A stretch of 64,000 bases of DNA from Manis javanica (Eukaryota > Chordata > Mammalia > Pholidota > Manidae): assembly GCF_040802235.1 (NCBI RefSeq), contig NC_133172.1, positions 64,239,613-64,303,612 of the forward strand. The letters are read 5' to 3'. Shown piece after piece: positions 36,500 through 63,949 of this stretch. The number at the start of each line of letters is the position of its first letter. Positions within the stretch are counted from its first letter, which is position 1. The position numbers and the translations under genes were made by a program. The notes below the pieces were generated by a model. It made no database searches and was not told where the DNA came from. It saw only the letters and a list, made by a program, of their open reading frames with translations.

Positions 36500-36640
36500 T
36501 TGTAGTTTCCACCAGTTCAATACAAAGGAAGTTCTACCTTGCTTTAATTTGCATTTCTTGGTGTTTTATGACTTTGAACACCTCTTGTGCTCATTAGTTT
36601 TTTAAACCTCTGTAGACACCCTGTTCATAGCCTTTCCTAT
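36500..36640 (-). repeat. Probable antisense L1 fragment
   Basis: GCTTTAATTTGCATTTCTTGG followed by TTTATGACTTTGAACACCTC is similar to the antisense L1 phrase around GATGTTGAGCATCTTTTC. It is short and diverged. Confidence 0.4.
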
Positions 36641-36739
36641 TCTCCTAGTTGGGGCTCCCACACGGTCGGTTTACAGCATTTCCAATGTAAAGAATCGCCT
36701 ACTTGTCCCTGTCTTATGTAAGAGCCATGGGTTTGGGAT

Positions 36740-36830
36740 GCTGAAGGCCTGGCCCGAAGTCACACAGCAAGGGGCAGCCTGAGCACAGGCCTGTCTGGCC
36801 CCAACACCTTGAGCAGGTGCTGAAGAGACA
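36740..36830 (+). repeat. MIR fragment
   Basis: CCGAAGTCACACAGCAAGGGG with the following GAGCACAGGCCTGTCTGGCCCC is a MIR 3' half. Confidence 0.55.
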
Positions 36831-37604
36831 GACTTCACCAGTGGTCGTGGTCCCTGGGGCAAAGCCAACTTGTGCTCCCACTACTAGGCTTAGCTCAAGA
36901 CACACCTTCCTCCTCCACCTGCTTGTGAAGGGGGGCTTTGAAACCCACTGCCAGGGATGTCACTCCCCACTCCCAAGGCCCATGGCTGGCTGTGATTCAC
37001 GTTCAGGACTGGGAGACTCAGAGCTCCAAGCTCGCAAGAGGGCACGCAGAGTGCCAGGTGGGCTGAGGACAAGAGCACGGGTGAGGAGCCGAGGGCAGGG
37101 CGGGTGGGCCAGGGCCAGCTTGTCCGTTCTTGGGGTACCAGTGGGCAGGGAAGCCCATCCCACAAAGGCTCCTGACAGAGGATAGCTGCCCCAGGGACTC
37201 TGGCTCTGCCCCAAGTCACTGGGACGTGTCTGACCTTGGGTTCATGGCCCCAGGTATCCATGGGCCTCTGAGCCAGCCTGCTGGGCCCAAAGCCAGTGCT
37301 GCTGCCATTAGGTGCGGCCTGGAGAAGGAACTTCACCTCCCTGTGCCTGTCCTCTCACTGGGTCCTTGTGAGGCTTGGGAACACTGAACATCCAGTTGGC
37401 ACAGAACATCCAATAGATGCCAACACTTCTGGTTCCCAGGGATCCAGCATCTGGTGCAGTTGGGCCCAAGTCACCCGCCTCCTTGGTGCCAGGCTGCCAG
37501 GGGCTCTCCTTCCCTGGCAGATACTGCCCGTGGCTGGGGCTGGCTGCCTGCTTTCTCCTCTCCAGTGTTCAGTCAAGGTGCCCAGGTATGTTCCACAACT
37601 GGAC

Positions 37605-37610
37605 AATAAA
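37605..37610 (+). terminator. Orphan plus-strand polyadenylation signal
   Basis: AATAAA lies in a good context (GGACAATAAAGGCG followed by GATTCCTGACTC) in intergenic DNA with no plus-strand gene assigned. It could end a non-coding transcript from the SPATA2L island or be chance. Confidence 0.3.
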
Positions 37611-37860
37611 GGCGATTCCTGACTCTAGGCTCAGGTCCTGCCCAACCCGTAGGCCCCCTGAAGCGTGTCCTGTTCTAGACGGTGCAGCCAGACGGGCATC
37701 CCACTCCTACGCAGAGGGCCTTGGCTTGGTGGTGGGTCTCAGTGGTCTCTGGGATAGTCTGGTCTTGCTGATCAGCAGAGGGTGGCTGTGCTGTGTGGCC
37801 CTACCTGGCAAGTCCGGTGGGGAACAAGGGAGCCACAGAGAGCAAGACATCAGCAGCCTT

Positions 37861-37866
37861 TTTATT
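37861..37866 (-). terminator. VPS9D1: VPS9D1 polyadenylation signal
   Basis: The plus strand reads TTTATT, so the minus strand carries AATAAA, 681 bases beyond the VPS9D1 stop. Confidence 0.65.
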
Positions 37867-38546
37867 TTTGGCCAGGTCAGTGGCTGCCCAGGGGCACGTG
37901 ATGATCAAAATGGGCCGAGGGCTGCAGGGAGGAGCTGACCCTCAAGCTCGCACTATCCAGAAGGGGACTGTGGGGGTGGGAATTGGCCAGGGTCCCAGGA
38001 TGTCCGATGCCCAGAGGCAAAGGCATCTAGATACCAGTGGGTGCCCAGGGGATACCTGGGCCTTGGGGGGAGAGTAGAGTGGCGAATGCCCAATAAATAA
38101 ACAGCAAACCACCTGGGATCCAGGTCTGGCGGGGACAGGCTCTCTTTCTGACTCTGACAAGAAACTGGCTCAGGTGGCTCTGACAGTCACCGGGCACAGG
38201 AAGGGAGAAAAACAGACCTACCCTCAGCCAGGCCTGTGGCCCCTTTGCCCTTGGGTCAGTGGGCCTGAAAGGCATCAGTGGGCTGGGCAGTAGGAGTGTG
38301 CAAGCCTAAGGGGACCCACAGCTCCAGTTTCCCTGCATGGAGCCTCTCAGAGGCTGGGACACAGGGAGAAGGGCCTGGTTTCTGGCAGCTGACTCAGCCC
38401 CACCCTGTAAGGGTCAGAGGAGCCTCCTTGAGCCCCCCGGAAGCAGCTGTCAGGACAGGGTTGGGGAGAGAGCGGCATAGTCCCACCACAGCTGGCCACA
38501 CTGGGGGCACGCCTGGATAGTCCCTGGTGGGTCCCAGCCTCCTCTG

Positions 38547-41500
38547 CTACCTGCCCAGGGCTCCCGGGGGCAGCAGCTCCACGTAGCGCAGGGCACTCTG
38601 CAGCGATGTGAGGCAGTAACCCTCCTCTCCCATCAGGTACCTGCATGGAGGCATGTGGAGGCGGCACCTGTCACCTGGAGGGGATATGAGGCCCCGGCAC
38701 TCTGCAAGGGGCCGGGGCACATGAACCCCCAACCTGGGAGCACATGCCTAGTCCCCCATGCTGACCCGGCCCTGGGCCAGATGCTCCTACCCATCGTGGA
38801 TGAACTCCTCCAGGGCTGCACACTCTGACACCAGCTGGGGTAGACCACTTCTCAGCACCACAAAGGACAGGATGGGCAGGAGGTCGTCAGCACCACTGCT
38901 GAGCAGAGGCACCGGCAGTTGGTGGGCTCTGGGCACCGGTGGGGCTGCTCGATCCCCAAGTCACCCCATTCCCTAGCCCAGGCCCTGGAGTGGTCTTAGG
39001 CTGGCTGGACGCTCTGCGCCCCTCCTGCCTGCTTGTGTCAGGAGCTGGGGTGGACCTGGGTCAGCAGAACAGGAGACCACCCAGGAGCACAGCACAGGGC
39101 TGGACCCAGGAAGCCCCCGTGGGGGAGGGACAGGAGACACAGGGGTAGCTGTGACCTCACAAGCTTGCTCCATGGGCTTGTCCAAGCCCGGCGGACAGGA
39201 TGATAGAGGGGACTGTCCATGTCCCGGGCAGCCTGCTTACTCCCGGGACTGGGTGTCACCCAGCTTAGCACATCAGGCACCCAGACCCTCTGCAAGAGGC
39301 ATCTAAGTGAGCTGAGAGGGCAGCGAGTGAAGCCCCTCGGGACACTCAGAAGCCTAGCTGGTCTCTGGGAAGAGCATGGGGTCAAAGATTGTGGCTTAAG
39401 TGTGACTACCGGGGAGGCTTCATAATCATGAGTTCTCGTTCATGGCCCCTTCCACCTTTCTGGGTACCATACACTTGCAGGGGCACAGACGGCTCCCTCG
39501 GAGGGAGCTTATGAGGGCTGCAGCCAGATTCAGACACACTTCCATTTCTGGAACTCTTCTACCTGCAACTACTTACTTAGGAACCAAATGGTGAACTGGT
39601 GAAGGGACCAGTGGGAGCCAGTCTGGGTCCCCTAGCCCAACTCTGTGGCTTAGGCCCAGCACCCTGGCCCTAGGTGGGTGGGCGGGGCACCTGTCCTCCT
39701 CTCCTTGGGTGGACCTCCTCCCTGTGGATCTCATGTGCAGCTCTGACTTCTACCTGCCCACCACCTGCAGGCCCCTGGGTATAGGTGGGTGCCACAGCCT
39801 GTCCACCAGGCTGCAATGACAAGTGCCTTGAGGATGACCCTGGTCCCTGGGGCAGGGTGGCAAAAGGCAGAGCCCTTGCAGGTGCTGAGGGGACGCCAGC
39901 CACAGTGGGCACCAGGGCTAGGGCAAGGGGTCCTTGGCCACCAAAAAGCCCTGGCCAGAGGATGGGGGATGCGTTGCCCATAGGGGCTAAAGCCCAGGAT
40001 CCCTGGTGGAAATGGGCTGGGTTCTGGTGGTGAGCTCTGTGAATCTTGTGGAAGACCGGGCTGCTGGGGCCCTCATGGGCCACACACCAGACAGATACCT
40101 GCAGTCCTGTGCCCTGAGCAGGCTGTGCAGGTTCCTCCCCCCAGGCCTCTGAGGGCAGCCCCTCCCTCACCCAGCACCCACTCTACGCTGTGACACCCAC
40201 CCTCTGTCCTCCCGGGACTCACATGGCGGTGACACCAGGCTGGGGCCCAGCCTCGGACGTGGGCTCCCGGGCCCGGCAGTAGTCCTCGGCACAGGCACAC
40301 GTGACCCGCAGGGCCCGAACTGTGGCACAGAAGCGAGGCACTGTTTAAGGGGACCTCAAGGGCACCCTGGCACTGCCCTCTCCCAGGTCTTGTGCAGAGC
40401 TGGACACCCACTCCCAGGGGTACAGCCTTCACACTTTGTCTAATGGGACAGGACCCCATTTGACAGGAGGGGTGGCACCTCAAGCAAGAGGGTACAGAAG
40501 ACCACCCTCTGATGGGCCCCTGTCTTCACCAACCACGTTCCTTCTCCAAAACCACTGCCTCACCGATGCACTCCAGCTTCTTCTGGGGGCAGGTCTCCAG
40601 AACCAGCAGCCCTAGCTCTTGGGCTGCCGCCCTGTAGGGGAAGCTGCCCGTTCCCCGGGCCTCGGGGCCATCCTGGGGGAGGAGCTTGGGAGGGATGCCG
40701 ATGGCTGCTGGGGGTGCGTTCCTGTACAGCTCCATGCTCCTGCTCAGGGCGGCCTCCCGGAGGCGGTGCACGCTCCTGGGGTGGACAGAAGCCAGGCTCA
40801 GCTGCCCAGGGGAGCTGGAAACACCTGAGGGTGGCCTCAGAGCAAAGCCCCAGAGATCAAGAAAGGGACTGGGGGCACTCCAGTGAGTGGGAAAGGTCCT
40901 GTGGGGGCCCGAGTCGGGGCCATACCTGTAGAGGGCCAGCAACAGGGGCCACAGAGGGGAGAAGAAGGGCTCCTCAATGCAGGCCAAGCAGCGGTCTTTG
41001 GAGGAGGCCGTGTTCAGGCCTTCAAAAGCCAGGAGGGTCAGCGAGAGCAGCCTGTCTGCCAGAAGCAGAGCCAGAACAGCGTTGCTGGGGGGACGGCTCA
41101 GCCCTCTGGCACCGGCTGACAGCCCTCGGAAGTCACCCTCACCAGCCCGGGACATCAAGATGCGCCGCTCACCTGCCACCTCCTCTCCCACCCTCCCAGA
41201 GGTAGCCTCAGCATGGGAAGAGCCAGGTGGTGTTCTAGCTTGGTGGGGAGGGGGGTCTGACTGGCCTTTCCTCCACTCCCCCAAACTCCAATGTCCATGT
41301 GGCCTGAGATCAGAGTGAGGTGTCTGGGCCCCCATCCCTAAGGGCTCACAGGGTCACACCCAGATCCCCTGAGGAACCAGGGAACAGGCCTGGAAAGAAA
41401 GCGAAGGACCCAAACTGCAGGAACCCAGAACTTTAAAAGCACTGAAAGATAAGAAATTTGAGACCCAGGGCACTGGGGGACCTGCCAGGAGAGAAGGAGA

Positions 41501-44500
41501 ACCTGCCAGAGCAAGCGAAGGGGTAGCTCTGGGGGTCCCTTGGAGAGCACGGACTCCAAAGAGAGCCTGCGTCCCTGCTTCGGGATCACCCTGAAAGTCC
41601 TCCTCCTTGGAAGGGACTTGATGCCATCTGCTGCCATGGGCCCCAACCTGTAGGGAACCCACATGCTGTTCTCAGAACAGAAAGGGCTGAGGGGTTGAGC
41701 CCACCGTCCCCAGAAGGCTGCATGTGCCCGACATCCTTGGTTCAGAATGACATGAGTCTGACCCAGTGGGACAGCCAGGAAAACCTGGTGGCCAGAAGCT
41801 CTGAGGGCAGACCCTTCCCCAAGCCAAAGATGGGAATGCACCGGCTGCATCTCCAAAGACAGTGGGGTTAAGGAACCAATCCTGCCATCAGTGCCAGCTG
41901 CTATCTGAGCAGGGTGATGCCTGTGGGCTAAGAGGGTGAATGGCCCCAGGGAAGAGGGACAGAGAGGGCTCTACAAATGGGGCTGGCCTGGCAGCCATTC
42001 AGAGAAAGCCCTCCTCCCTAGTATTCTGCTGGCCATGGGCTTTAGCCTCAGAAGCTGTCCCCACCAACCCGCCGTCCTGTGGGCGCTGGCCTCACCAACG
42101 GCATTGTGGATGTCTTTCACAGTGCTTGCCAGCTGCTCCAGCGACTGCTCCTTCACCTCTGGGAACTGGGGCTCAGGCCGCCCCCCAAGGTTCCGGCCCG
42201 ACCTCTCAGAAGTAGCCAAGAACTGTTCCAGGTCCTCAAAGGAGCTGTCCTTGCCCAGGGAGTGGGACGTGGTGTGTGCTAGGGGTGAGGGAGGGCCCAG
42301 AGGGCTGCTGTCCACTCCTCCGTCAGGAGGTCTGGGCTGGGCTGGGGGCACGCCAGCTGCAAGGCCGTCCAGGGGCTGCAGGGCCAGGCTGGGCTCTGGC
42401 GTGGAGAGCACGCAGTAGAGGCTCTGTGAAGGCCGGAGCCGCCGGCTCCCAGGACCCAGCAGCTCGTTGGCGCCCCTGCTCACAATGGGGTACAGCGCCT
42501 GGTACACTGCACACTGGAGCCTCTTCAGGAGCTGCGAGATGGGGTGGTCGGGAACGCTGAGGGCAGAGGAACGCCGTGTGGGGGACAGGTGTGCACTGGG
42601 CCAGCTCCCCCGCCGACAACCCTGCTGTGTGGCAGCCAGGCCCTCTGAGGAGGTCAGCCCTGAACAAGGGTTCCAAGGGCCTGGGGTAGCCGGCCCCTTG
42701 GAGGCCTCACAGGCCCACTGATGCTCCGGCCACCACCAGCTTTCCTTGGGGACCCTTCTCTTGACTGTTTTCCAGCTACAGTACCTGAGCAGGTGGGAGA
42801 CCAGGCTGGTCACCAGGGACAGGTCCCCGGGGGTCTTCTTGAGCTTGGCCTTCCAGTGCTTTGGCCAGTCCTGGAGGATGGGAGGTCTTGGGAAGAGCAT
42901 GGCAAAACCGGGACAGAAGGCCACTGGGTCCACTGAGGCTGCCCCCGGGAGATGGGCACCTCACCGCCCATGGCCCTGGGGTGGCAGGGAAACCTCCATA
43001 CAGGCCTGAGGTCCACACCCCACCCGGTGACTCACGTGGTCTTGCTCGTACTCAAGAATGGCGGCATACAGGGCCCGCTGTTCCTGCTCCTCCGGGGTCA
43101 GGGCCACCTGACTGCAGAACCTCCTGGGGAGGAAGGACAGGGCTAGGGGCCTCAGGGCTGGGTGGGCGGGTCACCCCTTAGGGCCCCCACTGCCCGTGCC
43201 GCCCCTAGGTGAGGGGGGTGGGGGAGATACACCTGTTGGCGGCCTCCTGGAGCCGCAGCCGGCGCTCCCCCATCTTCCTCTGCAGCTGGGGCGGAAGAGT
43301 CAAGGCCAGGTCTGGCGGGGTGGCACTCACATGCCCTGAGCCCCAGCTGTCCCGGCGCCCTGCTGGACACAGGGTCTAGCTCTTGCAGGGCTCAGCCGTC
43401 CAGGAGGCACAGTCTGACTGGGTGGGTTGGAGAAGACGGCGGCCACAGAGGACAGGAACCCACTCAGGGAGGAAGGCAGGTCCTGGCCCACTTGCAAAGG
43501 CCCAGAGCCAGGAGGGGGCTGAGCAGGAACCATCCCCTGAGGACACGTCTCTCTGAAGCCGGGAGAATTTTGTTCCCAGGCTCTGGCTGTGGCCCCCTTA
43601 CTCCCGACCCTGCCCTCTTCACCCGCAGCTCAGGATCATCCCGAATTCACCCCGCGGGACACTGAGGATGGGCCAGAAGGATACGGTCTGCTCCCGGGCC
43701 TTGGCGATCACCAGGTTCTCCATCATCTGCCGCTGCAGAGACAGGCTCTAGGAAGGCAGGTGGGGAGTAAGGCCCACTGCCTCTCCCCGACCAGCCCCAA
43801 ACGTCCCTTAGGCTGCTCACCAAGGATGTCTTCTGTGTGGCCTGGCTGGGGTCCAGACGGGCCATCCGGGCCTCGTAGGCGGTCTTCAGCTTCTGATTCT
43901 GCAGGGAGGCCTCCTCCAGGGGTGTCAGCTCCCTGGAAATGGTGACAAGCTGCTGTCCAGGCTCCAGGAAGCCCAAGAATGCTCTGGCGGTCCGAGGACC
44001 CTCCCTGACCTTGCCCTAAGGTCAGAAGGCAAGGAGGCGGGGACGGGAGCCGGCAGGAAAGGTACAAGACGGGGGAGGTCTGGGCTGGACTAGAGACACC
44101 TCTCCTGCTGAAATGTGGGCCCGCTACTGCCAGGACTTAGGATTTTTCAAGAGAAGCTCATGTTGGACCTCTACACAAATCAGTTACAGGTGTTTGGCAA
44201 CGATGGCATCTCTTTGAAGGCACCATGTGGGCCAAACAGCTAGATTAGTCTGCCACCCGAGTGAGGGATCAGAGCCACCTGACTGCAGCCAGCCTCTCTC
44301 CAGACACTGCTCAGAGACGGTCACCAACAGCCACCCCACCACCAAAGCTCTCTGTCCCGTGTCCTCGGGCTTCCGTGGTGTGAGAGGGTGAGCCGCGGGA
44401 ATGCAAGACGGAGGAAGGAGGTTTCTCCGGGAGGGAAGTCTCGTGCCTGGCCTCCTGCACAGCAGGGCCCCTGAGGCCTGGCCACACGCCGGCCAGAGCA

Positions 44501-47500
44501 GCCAGCCTTCCTCATTTATCCCACTTGGGATTTGTGCCCGTGTGTCTTGGGGTCCCTCACCAGTTATACAATGTTGTCTGCCATCTTTACTTCAGATAAT
44601 GCCTCTCTCATTTCTTTCTCCTTTTTTTCTGGAACTCTGATAACCTTATGTTAGACTTCCCATTTCTCTTTCAAATTCTCAGTTTTTTCTTTCTGTGAGT
44701 CATTCTGGTTAGCCTTTGACCTTTTATCCAGCTCACTGATTCTCTTTTCAGCTTTGTCTACTCTGCTGTTATAAACTTATCCACTTATTTTTGTGTGTAT
44801 GTGCTGAATTTACTGGAGGATGTAATTTGTTATTATTTCCAATTAGCTTTTAAATACAATTTTGGTATCACATTCTTCATTTTGTTTCTACTCGGTTCTT
44901 TATTTGCTGGATCAGATTTTATTTCTTGTTCCCTACAGGTTATTTTCAAGCTTGCTGTTTATTTCTCTAAATATAGAGAGCATGATCCTTTTAAAACCTG
45001 TATCACAACCTGTATCTGGTAACTCTACTTGAGAACTTTTCAGGTCTGCGCCTGCTATCATTTCTTCATAGTTTCTTGATTCTTTCTGTGCTTGGTTTTC
45101 TTTGCATGTTACTTATTTTATCCCAGTTGAAGGTGCTTTTCTCCAAAGAGGATCTGCATGTGTTTGTGCTAGGCACAAAGGTATTTCCATTCATTCTGGG
45201 GCCCCTTTTAACTGAATTCCCATTAGCTCACTTGGCCTGGCCTCCAAACCCAGGCTCGGTCCACCTTACATTTCGCCCCATCTTACTTCTTAGAGCTTTG
45301 TGACTCTGCCACCTGAAGCTTCTGGAAGATCTCAGGCGGCAGAAATGGAGAGAGCTTCCCCCCTTCATCTGAGTACACCCGGCGATGTCGGCTGGTAGGT
45401 GAGGGGACAGGAGCGGCCAAGGGCATGGCTGGCTTCAGCCGTGTTCTCCCTGCAATTCATATGCAGCCAAGGGTCAGAATGGGGGCTCCACTTTCCACAG
45501 AGGAGACACAGACTTGGTGGCAATGCTGCAGGAAGACTTCTTGCTGGAGACCCACCAAGCTTGGCAGCTGTTGACTGGGCTCTCTCCAGACACTGCTCGG
45601 CCAGCTTCAGCATCTTTGAGGTGTCTGGGGGCACAGTCTCCCCAGCTTCTGGGGGGCAAGGGACAAGAAGGCTGGTCACCATCATCTCTATCACTAGTCA
45701 GATTCTTGCTGAGATAAAAATAAGGGTGGGGCTACTCCCCCCTCATGGCTGACCGACTGCCCTGACCTGTGTGGGCACTGAATTTGGCCAGCCCAGCAGC
45801 TTCTTGTCCTGTTGTTTTGGCTGGACCGCTGGAGCCCTCTCTCCACATAACCAGGCCTGTTCTCCTCCCTGAGGTGGGCCCTGCAGGCGATACAGGCCAC
45901 CTCCTACCCTCTAGCTGAGCTGGGCCGCACCCTGGTACACCTGGCGCTTCTCTCCAAGGATCACCCCTCCCAGCAGACACACACCGTAGAGCTGTCACCT
46001 GAAACTCCCCACTGGGCCCCACCAGCTATAGCTCCTGCCTCACCTCTGGTGCCCATTGCAGTCAGCCCCTCACCACACTCTACTTTAGCTGCCAGACCCC
46101 TCCCAAAGCTGCTGCTGCTGCCCCTGCCCCACCCTGGCCCAGGCCATTCTCTGAGTGCTTCCTGGCCTCTCAGGGCCTCTCCCCTGTAGGACACTCCTTG
46201 GGGCCACCCCCATGCTCTCTCCCAGTTCTCAGTCTCAGAGTACCAGGCTCTCCTCAGCTCACTGGCGCCCCAGGGCAGCTGCTTCCGCGCCTCCCGCCTC
46301 CCCCACTGCTGTGCTCCTGTGACCCTGAGGGTGCTGGACACCTCAGATGGGACATGCTCACAACGGGGCACTCCGAGCCTGCCCCCAAGTCTGCTCCTGC
46401 CTCTCTCTGCACTCTCTCCCTTGTTGTCACCCCACCACAGCGGCTCTTTGTCCCCCCAGCACCACCCCACTCCCCCAGCCCAGCAAGTCTGGTGGGGTCC
46501 ACATTAAAAGAACATCCCCAGGCCCTTTACCCCTCCCATCTCCAGGTGGTCCTCCCACGGCCGCCCGCACTGAGGGGGCTTCCTGGGGGCTCTGCTTCCA
46601 AGCTGGCCTTCTCCCTCAAAGCTTCCCCGAACCTCCCTTCACGCCAGAATGACCCTGGGTGTGCACCTTCCGCCCTTCCCCTCTTCCACCAGCCTACTCA
46701 TCTCGCACGGGGCACACACTCTCATCTCAGGGCCTTCACACAGCTCACTCCTCCCTGGGCTGGGCTGGGCTCGGCTCACTGCCACGCCCCACCCTACCTC
46801 CATGCCCTTACGCACATCACACCACAGCAGTGCGGGCTTACTGAGCGCCCCCCCCCCCCCGGCCCCGTTCACCTTTGACTTAATGACCGAGAGGGTGGGA
46901 TACAGGACACCTGCAGGCCTGGGACACACCAAGGGCTGGGCTGTCCAGTTTGCCCAGCATGGGAGTGGCAAGGCTGAGAGCTGTACCTTTGGTGGCTTCC
47001 ACTTCTTCCAACAGGACCTGGGAGATATAATGGATGCTCCTCAGGTATTCAGTATACGCCTCCTGTGCCCAGGGAAGAGAAATGGCAGGGGTCAGGCTAA
47101 CAGAGGCAGATGATTCCATCTTACCTGCCTGGTGCCTTTGTGGGAAGCAGGGGAACAGTAGCGCCTGCTTCTGAGATTCACCTGAAGCACCTGGCCTGAG
47201 GTGGTTACCTGGTAATTTCTCCAGGTCTGATCAGTGATATGCTGCCTGGGGCAGATAGTACCTCTTCAGACTTGAAGAAGAAGATGCCCAGCTGGGCACC
47301 CATCCCCCTCTCACTGTCATCCTCTCCAGCACAGGAAGGAACTGAGATTCTCATCAGTGGGCCTTGGCAGTCGCTATCATTTTTCACTTTGTGCAACAAG
47401 TTTCCTTCCTGTGCAACTCAGGGGAAGTTCATTGAGTGGCTTTAAAAAGTATATTTCCTGGGAGGTTAGTGAGGGAGCTGATGTTGCAAACATTAGAATC

Positions 47501-48467
47501 ACTTTCTGGCTGAGGTTCTGGGAAATCCCTTTCCTGGGCACGCAGGAGTCTAGAACACTAGAATATTGCCACTTTGAAGGGGTGACCACTCTGTTCATGG
47601 CTCTCTGTCAGAAAGCAGGGCATTTGGAAACACAGCATGGTTTTCAGTGTTTTGTTCTGCTGCATCCAAGTTCTCAAATTACTCACTTTTAAGTTTACAC
47701 TTCAGAGATAAGTGTGCAATGGATTCCAGGAAGGATTTCTGACTTGGGGCGGGGGTCCTGCTTCCCTAGAAAACCTACTTGGCGAAAGCAGTGTGTGAGG
47801 GGCCAGGATGCCTTTCCGGGGCGTACGCAGCTTCTTCCCTTCCTTGGGCAGCCCAGTGTGGCACAGCCTGCTTTTCCACCTGGTCAACAGCCTTTGGATT
47901 AACACCTGTTCTCAGTAATAAGCCACACTCCTCCCCCACCTGCATTTCTTCCCAAGCAAGCTCTGAAGGCCCCTGGAAAGCCGCAGCACGAACGAATCAG
48001 CCAACGGTCTTTGCATTCCGTCCTCTATGGGAATTTGATTAAATCTACAGTGTGTGCCCAGAAAAATACACGTACAACATGGAATTGTTTGCCAGATATA
48101 TTTTAGAGGGCTGCTTCACAGACCCTCTTGAATCCCCATTACAAATAAAACCTCGGATCCAATTCCCTACTCGCTGAACACTGGGGAAAACTGAGCAGGG
48201 GAGGGCTGGGAGCTGTCCAAGGTCACAAGCGGACACCCCAGTCCAAAGCCCCGGAGAGCGCCGGAGGGTCCGGACGGCGCCCACCTCCGCGGCCCCGCCC
48301 TCGCCCACGCCCGCCGGGCCTGCCGCAGGCGGGGGTCCGCCTGGAGCCCCCGCCTCGCCTCGCCTCACCCGGGGCTGGTTGCCGGTGTCCAGCTCGATGG
48401 CTCCGTTGGCCAGCTTCATGGCGCACTGCAGCGGCTTCACCGCGCCGTCCCCGGCGGCAGTGGCCAT
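38547..48467 (-). CDS. VPS9D1: VPS9 domain-containing protein 1
   Basis: The protein has a C-terminal VPS9 domain, the fold that exchanges nucleotide on Rab5-family GTPases; its own cargo and partner are little known. Fifteen coding exons on the minus strand, in order: 48369-48467, 46987-47062, 45556-45648, 45287-45449, 43821-43932, 43685-43747, 43233-43285, 43036-43123, 42785-42870, 42096-42556, 40926-41055, 40564-40775, 40223-40319, 38791-38895, 38547-38640. They total 1932 nt, 643 residues against 631 in human, and every junction keeps phase. The N-terminal part ([20 protein letters not shown]) is MIT-like. A charged coiled-coil stretch follows ([20 protein letters not shown] to [16 protein letters not shown]). 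Exon 10 codes a variable proline-rich linker. The VPS9 region runs from [15 protein letters not shown] (about residue 432) to [12 protein letters not shown] near the C-terminus. An antisense LINE lies within about 50 bp of exon 4. No disruption was seen. Confidence 0.96.
44525..45240 (-). repeat. Old L1/HAL1-like LINE fragment (antisense)
   Basis: This is an AT-rich block with phrases such as TTATCCAGCTCACTGATTCTC and TGCTTGGTTTTCTTTGCATG, typical of antisense L1M/HAL1 sequence. It fills most of the VPS9D1 intron between exons 4 and 5. Confidence 0.5.
46849..46860. repeat. Poly-C run
   Basis: A homopolymer of about 12 cytosines in a VPS9D1 intron; its length may be uncertain in assembly. Confidence 0.8.
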
Positions 48468-48996
48468 GGCGCCGGGCTGGGGAGGCGGTGGCGGCCGCCG
48501 GGGGGCGGGGCGGGCGCCCGGAGCACGGAACTCAGACGCTGGGGAAGCGGCGCCACCCGAGCCGCGGACCGGCGGAAGGGGCGGGGCCGCGGCGGGAGCC
48601 CTTCCGGGAGCTCCGCCCTCGCCGCGCCGGGGCTCGGCGCTCGGGGCCGAAGGGTGGCGGCGCGCCCGAGTAACGTCCTCACGCAGCCGCGGGTGTGTAA
48701 GTGCCACAGCCCGCGCCCTCCTCTAAGCCTGTGACAGGCCCGCCGCGGGCCCCGCTGCGCGCCCTTCCGTCAGGCCGCCCCGCCCCTCGCTCCGCCTCGC
48801 CTCGGCCCTGAGCGGAGCGGAGCCGAACGGCCGAAACCAGCGAGGACGGCCCAGCCCCGCGGAGCAGAGGCTGCGGGCTCGCGAGCGGAGCCGGGCCCAG
48901 CCGGGCCGAACGAAGCCGAGCCGAGCGGGACTTAGACGGGCGAACGCCGCGGCCGAGCGGGGCGGAGCGCCGGGCCGGGCTCCCGCTGCGGCCGCC

Positions 48997-63593
<14,597 letters not shown>

Positions 63594-63642
63594 GGGTGCC
63601 TCAGCCCCCAAACCTGCCAGGCAGCAAGTGGGGTTTAAAGGT

Positions 63643-63648
63643 TTTAAT
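63643..63648 (-). terminator. FANCA: Possible end of an antisense FANCA transcript
   Basis: FANCA lies tail-to-tail with ZNF276 in human and its 3' end overlaps. Here the minus strand has ATTAAA just beyond the ZNF276 stop. No FANCA coding exon is visible in the last 400 bases, so only 3' UTR could be present. Confidence 0.2.
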
Positions 63649-63943
63649 AGCTACTCCCATGACCTGATGGCACAGCTTTGCTTGCTCACCAAGAGCCCCC
63701 CACTGGACCCCCACCTTATGTGTCGGGAGGGCAGGAGGCGCTGCTCTGCTGGCTGGTGGCAGTGGGTTCTGCGTGCGGTTCAGGTAGCTTTGCCAGCCGC
63801 TTTGGGATCAGTGTTTTCCTACCGACACTGAGTGACTAGGAGCCAGATACAGGGTTTGAATAATTGATTCCTCTTTCCCACTAAAGCAATCAAGATTTGT
63901 AACCCACTTTTTAGTGCAACAAGAGCTCTGATGTTATGCTTGT

Positions 63944-63949
63944 AATAAA
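63944..63949 (+). terminator. ZNF276: ZNF276 polyadenylation signal
   Basis: A canonical AATAAA lies 351 bases after the ZNF276 stop codon. Confidence 0.75.

Larger units (their letters stand above)
36010..37845. other. Intergenic DNA between SPATA2L and VPS9D1
   Basis: No protein-coding exon was recognised. The stretch contains a probable antisense L1 scrap near 36500-36640, a MIR scrap near 36740-36830, a possible diverged MIR near 37310-37380 and an orphan plus-strand AATAAA at 37605. Confidence 0.55.

Noticed and set aside
38089-38102. Plus-strand AATAAATAAA near the VPS9D1 3' UTR
   Set aside because: It lies on the wrong strand for VPS9D1 and no plus-strand gene leads to it; the minus-strand signal at 37861 fits better.
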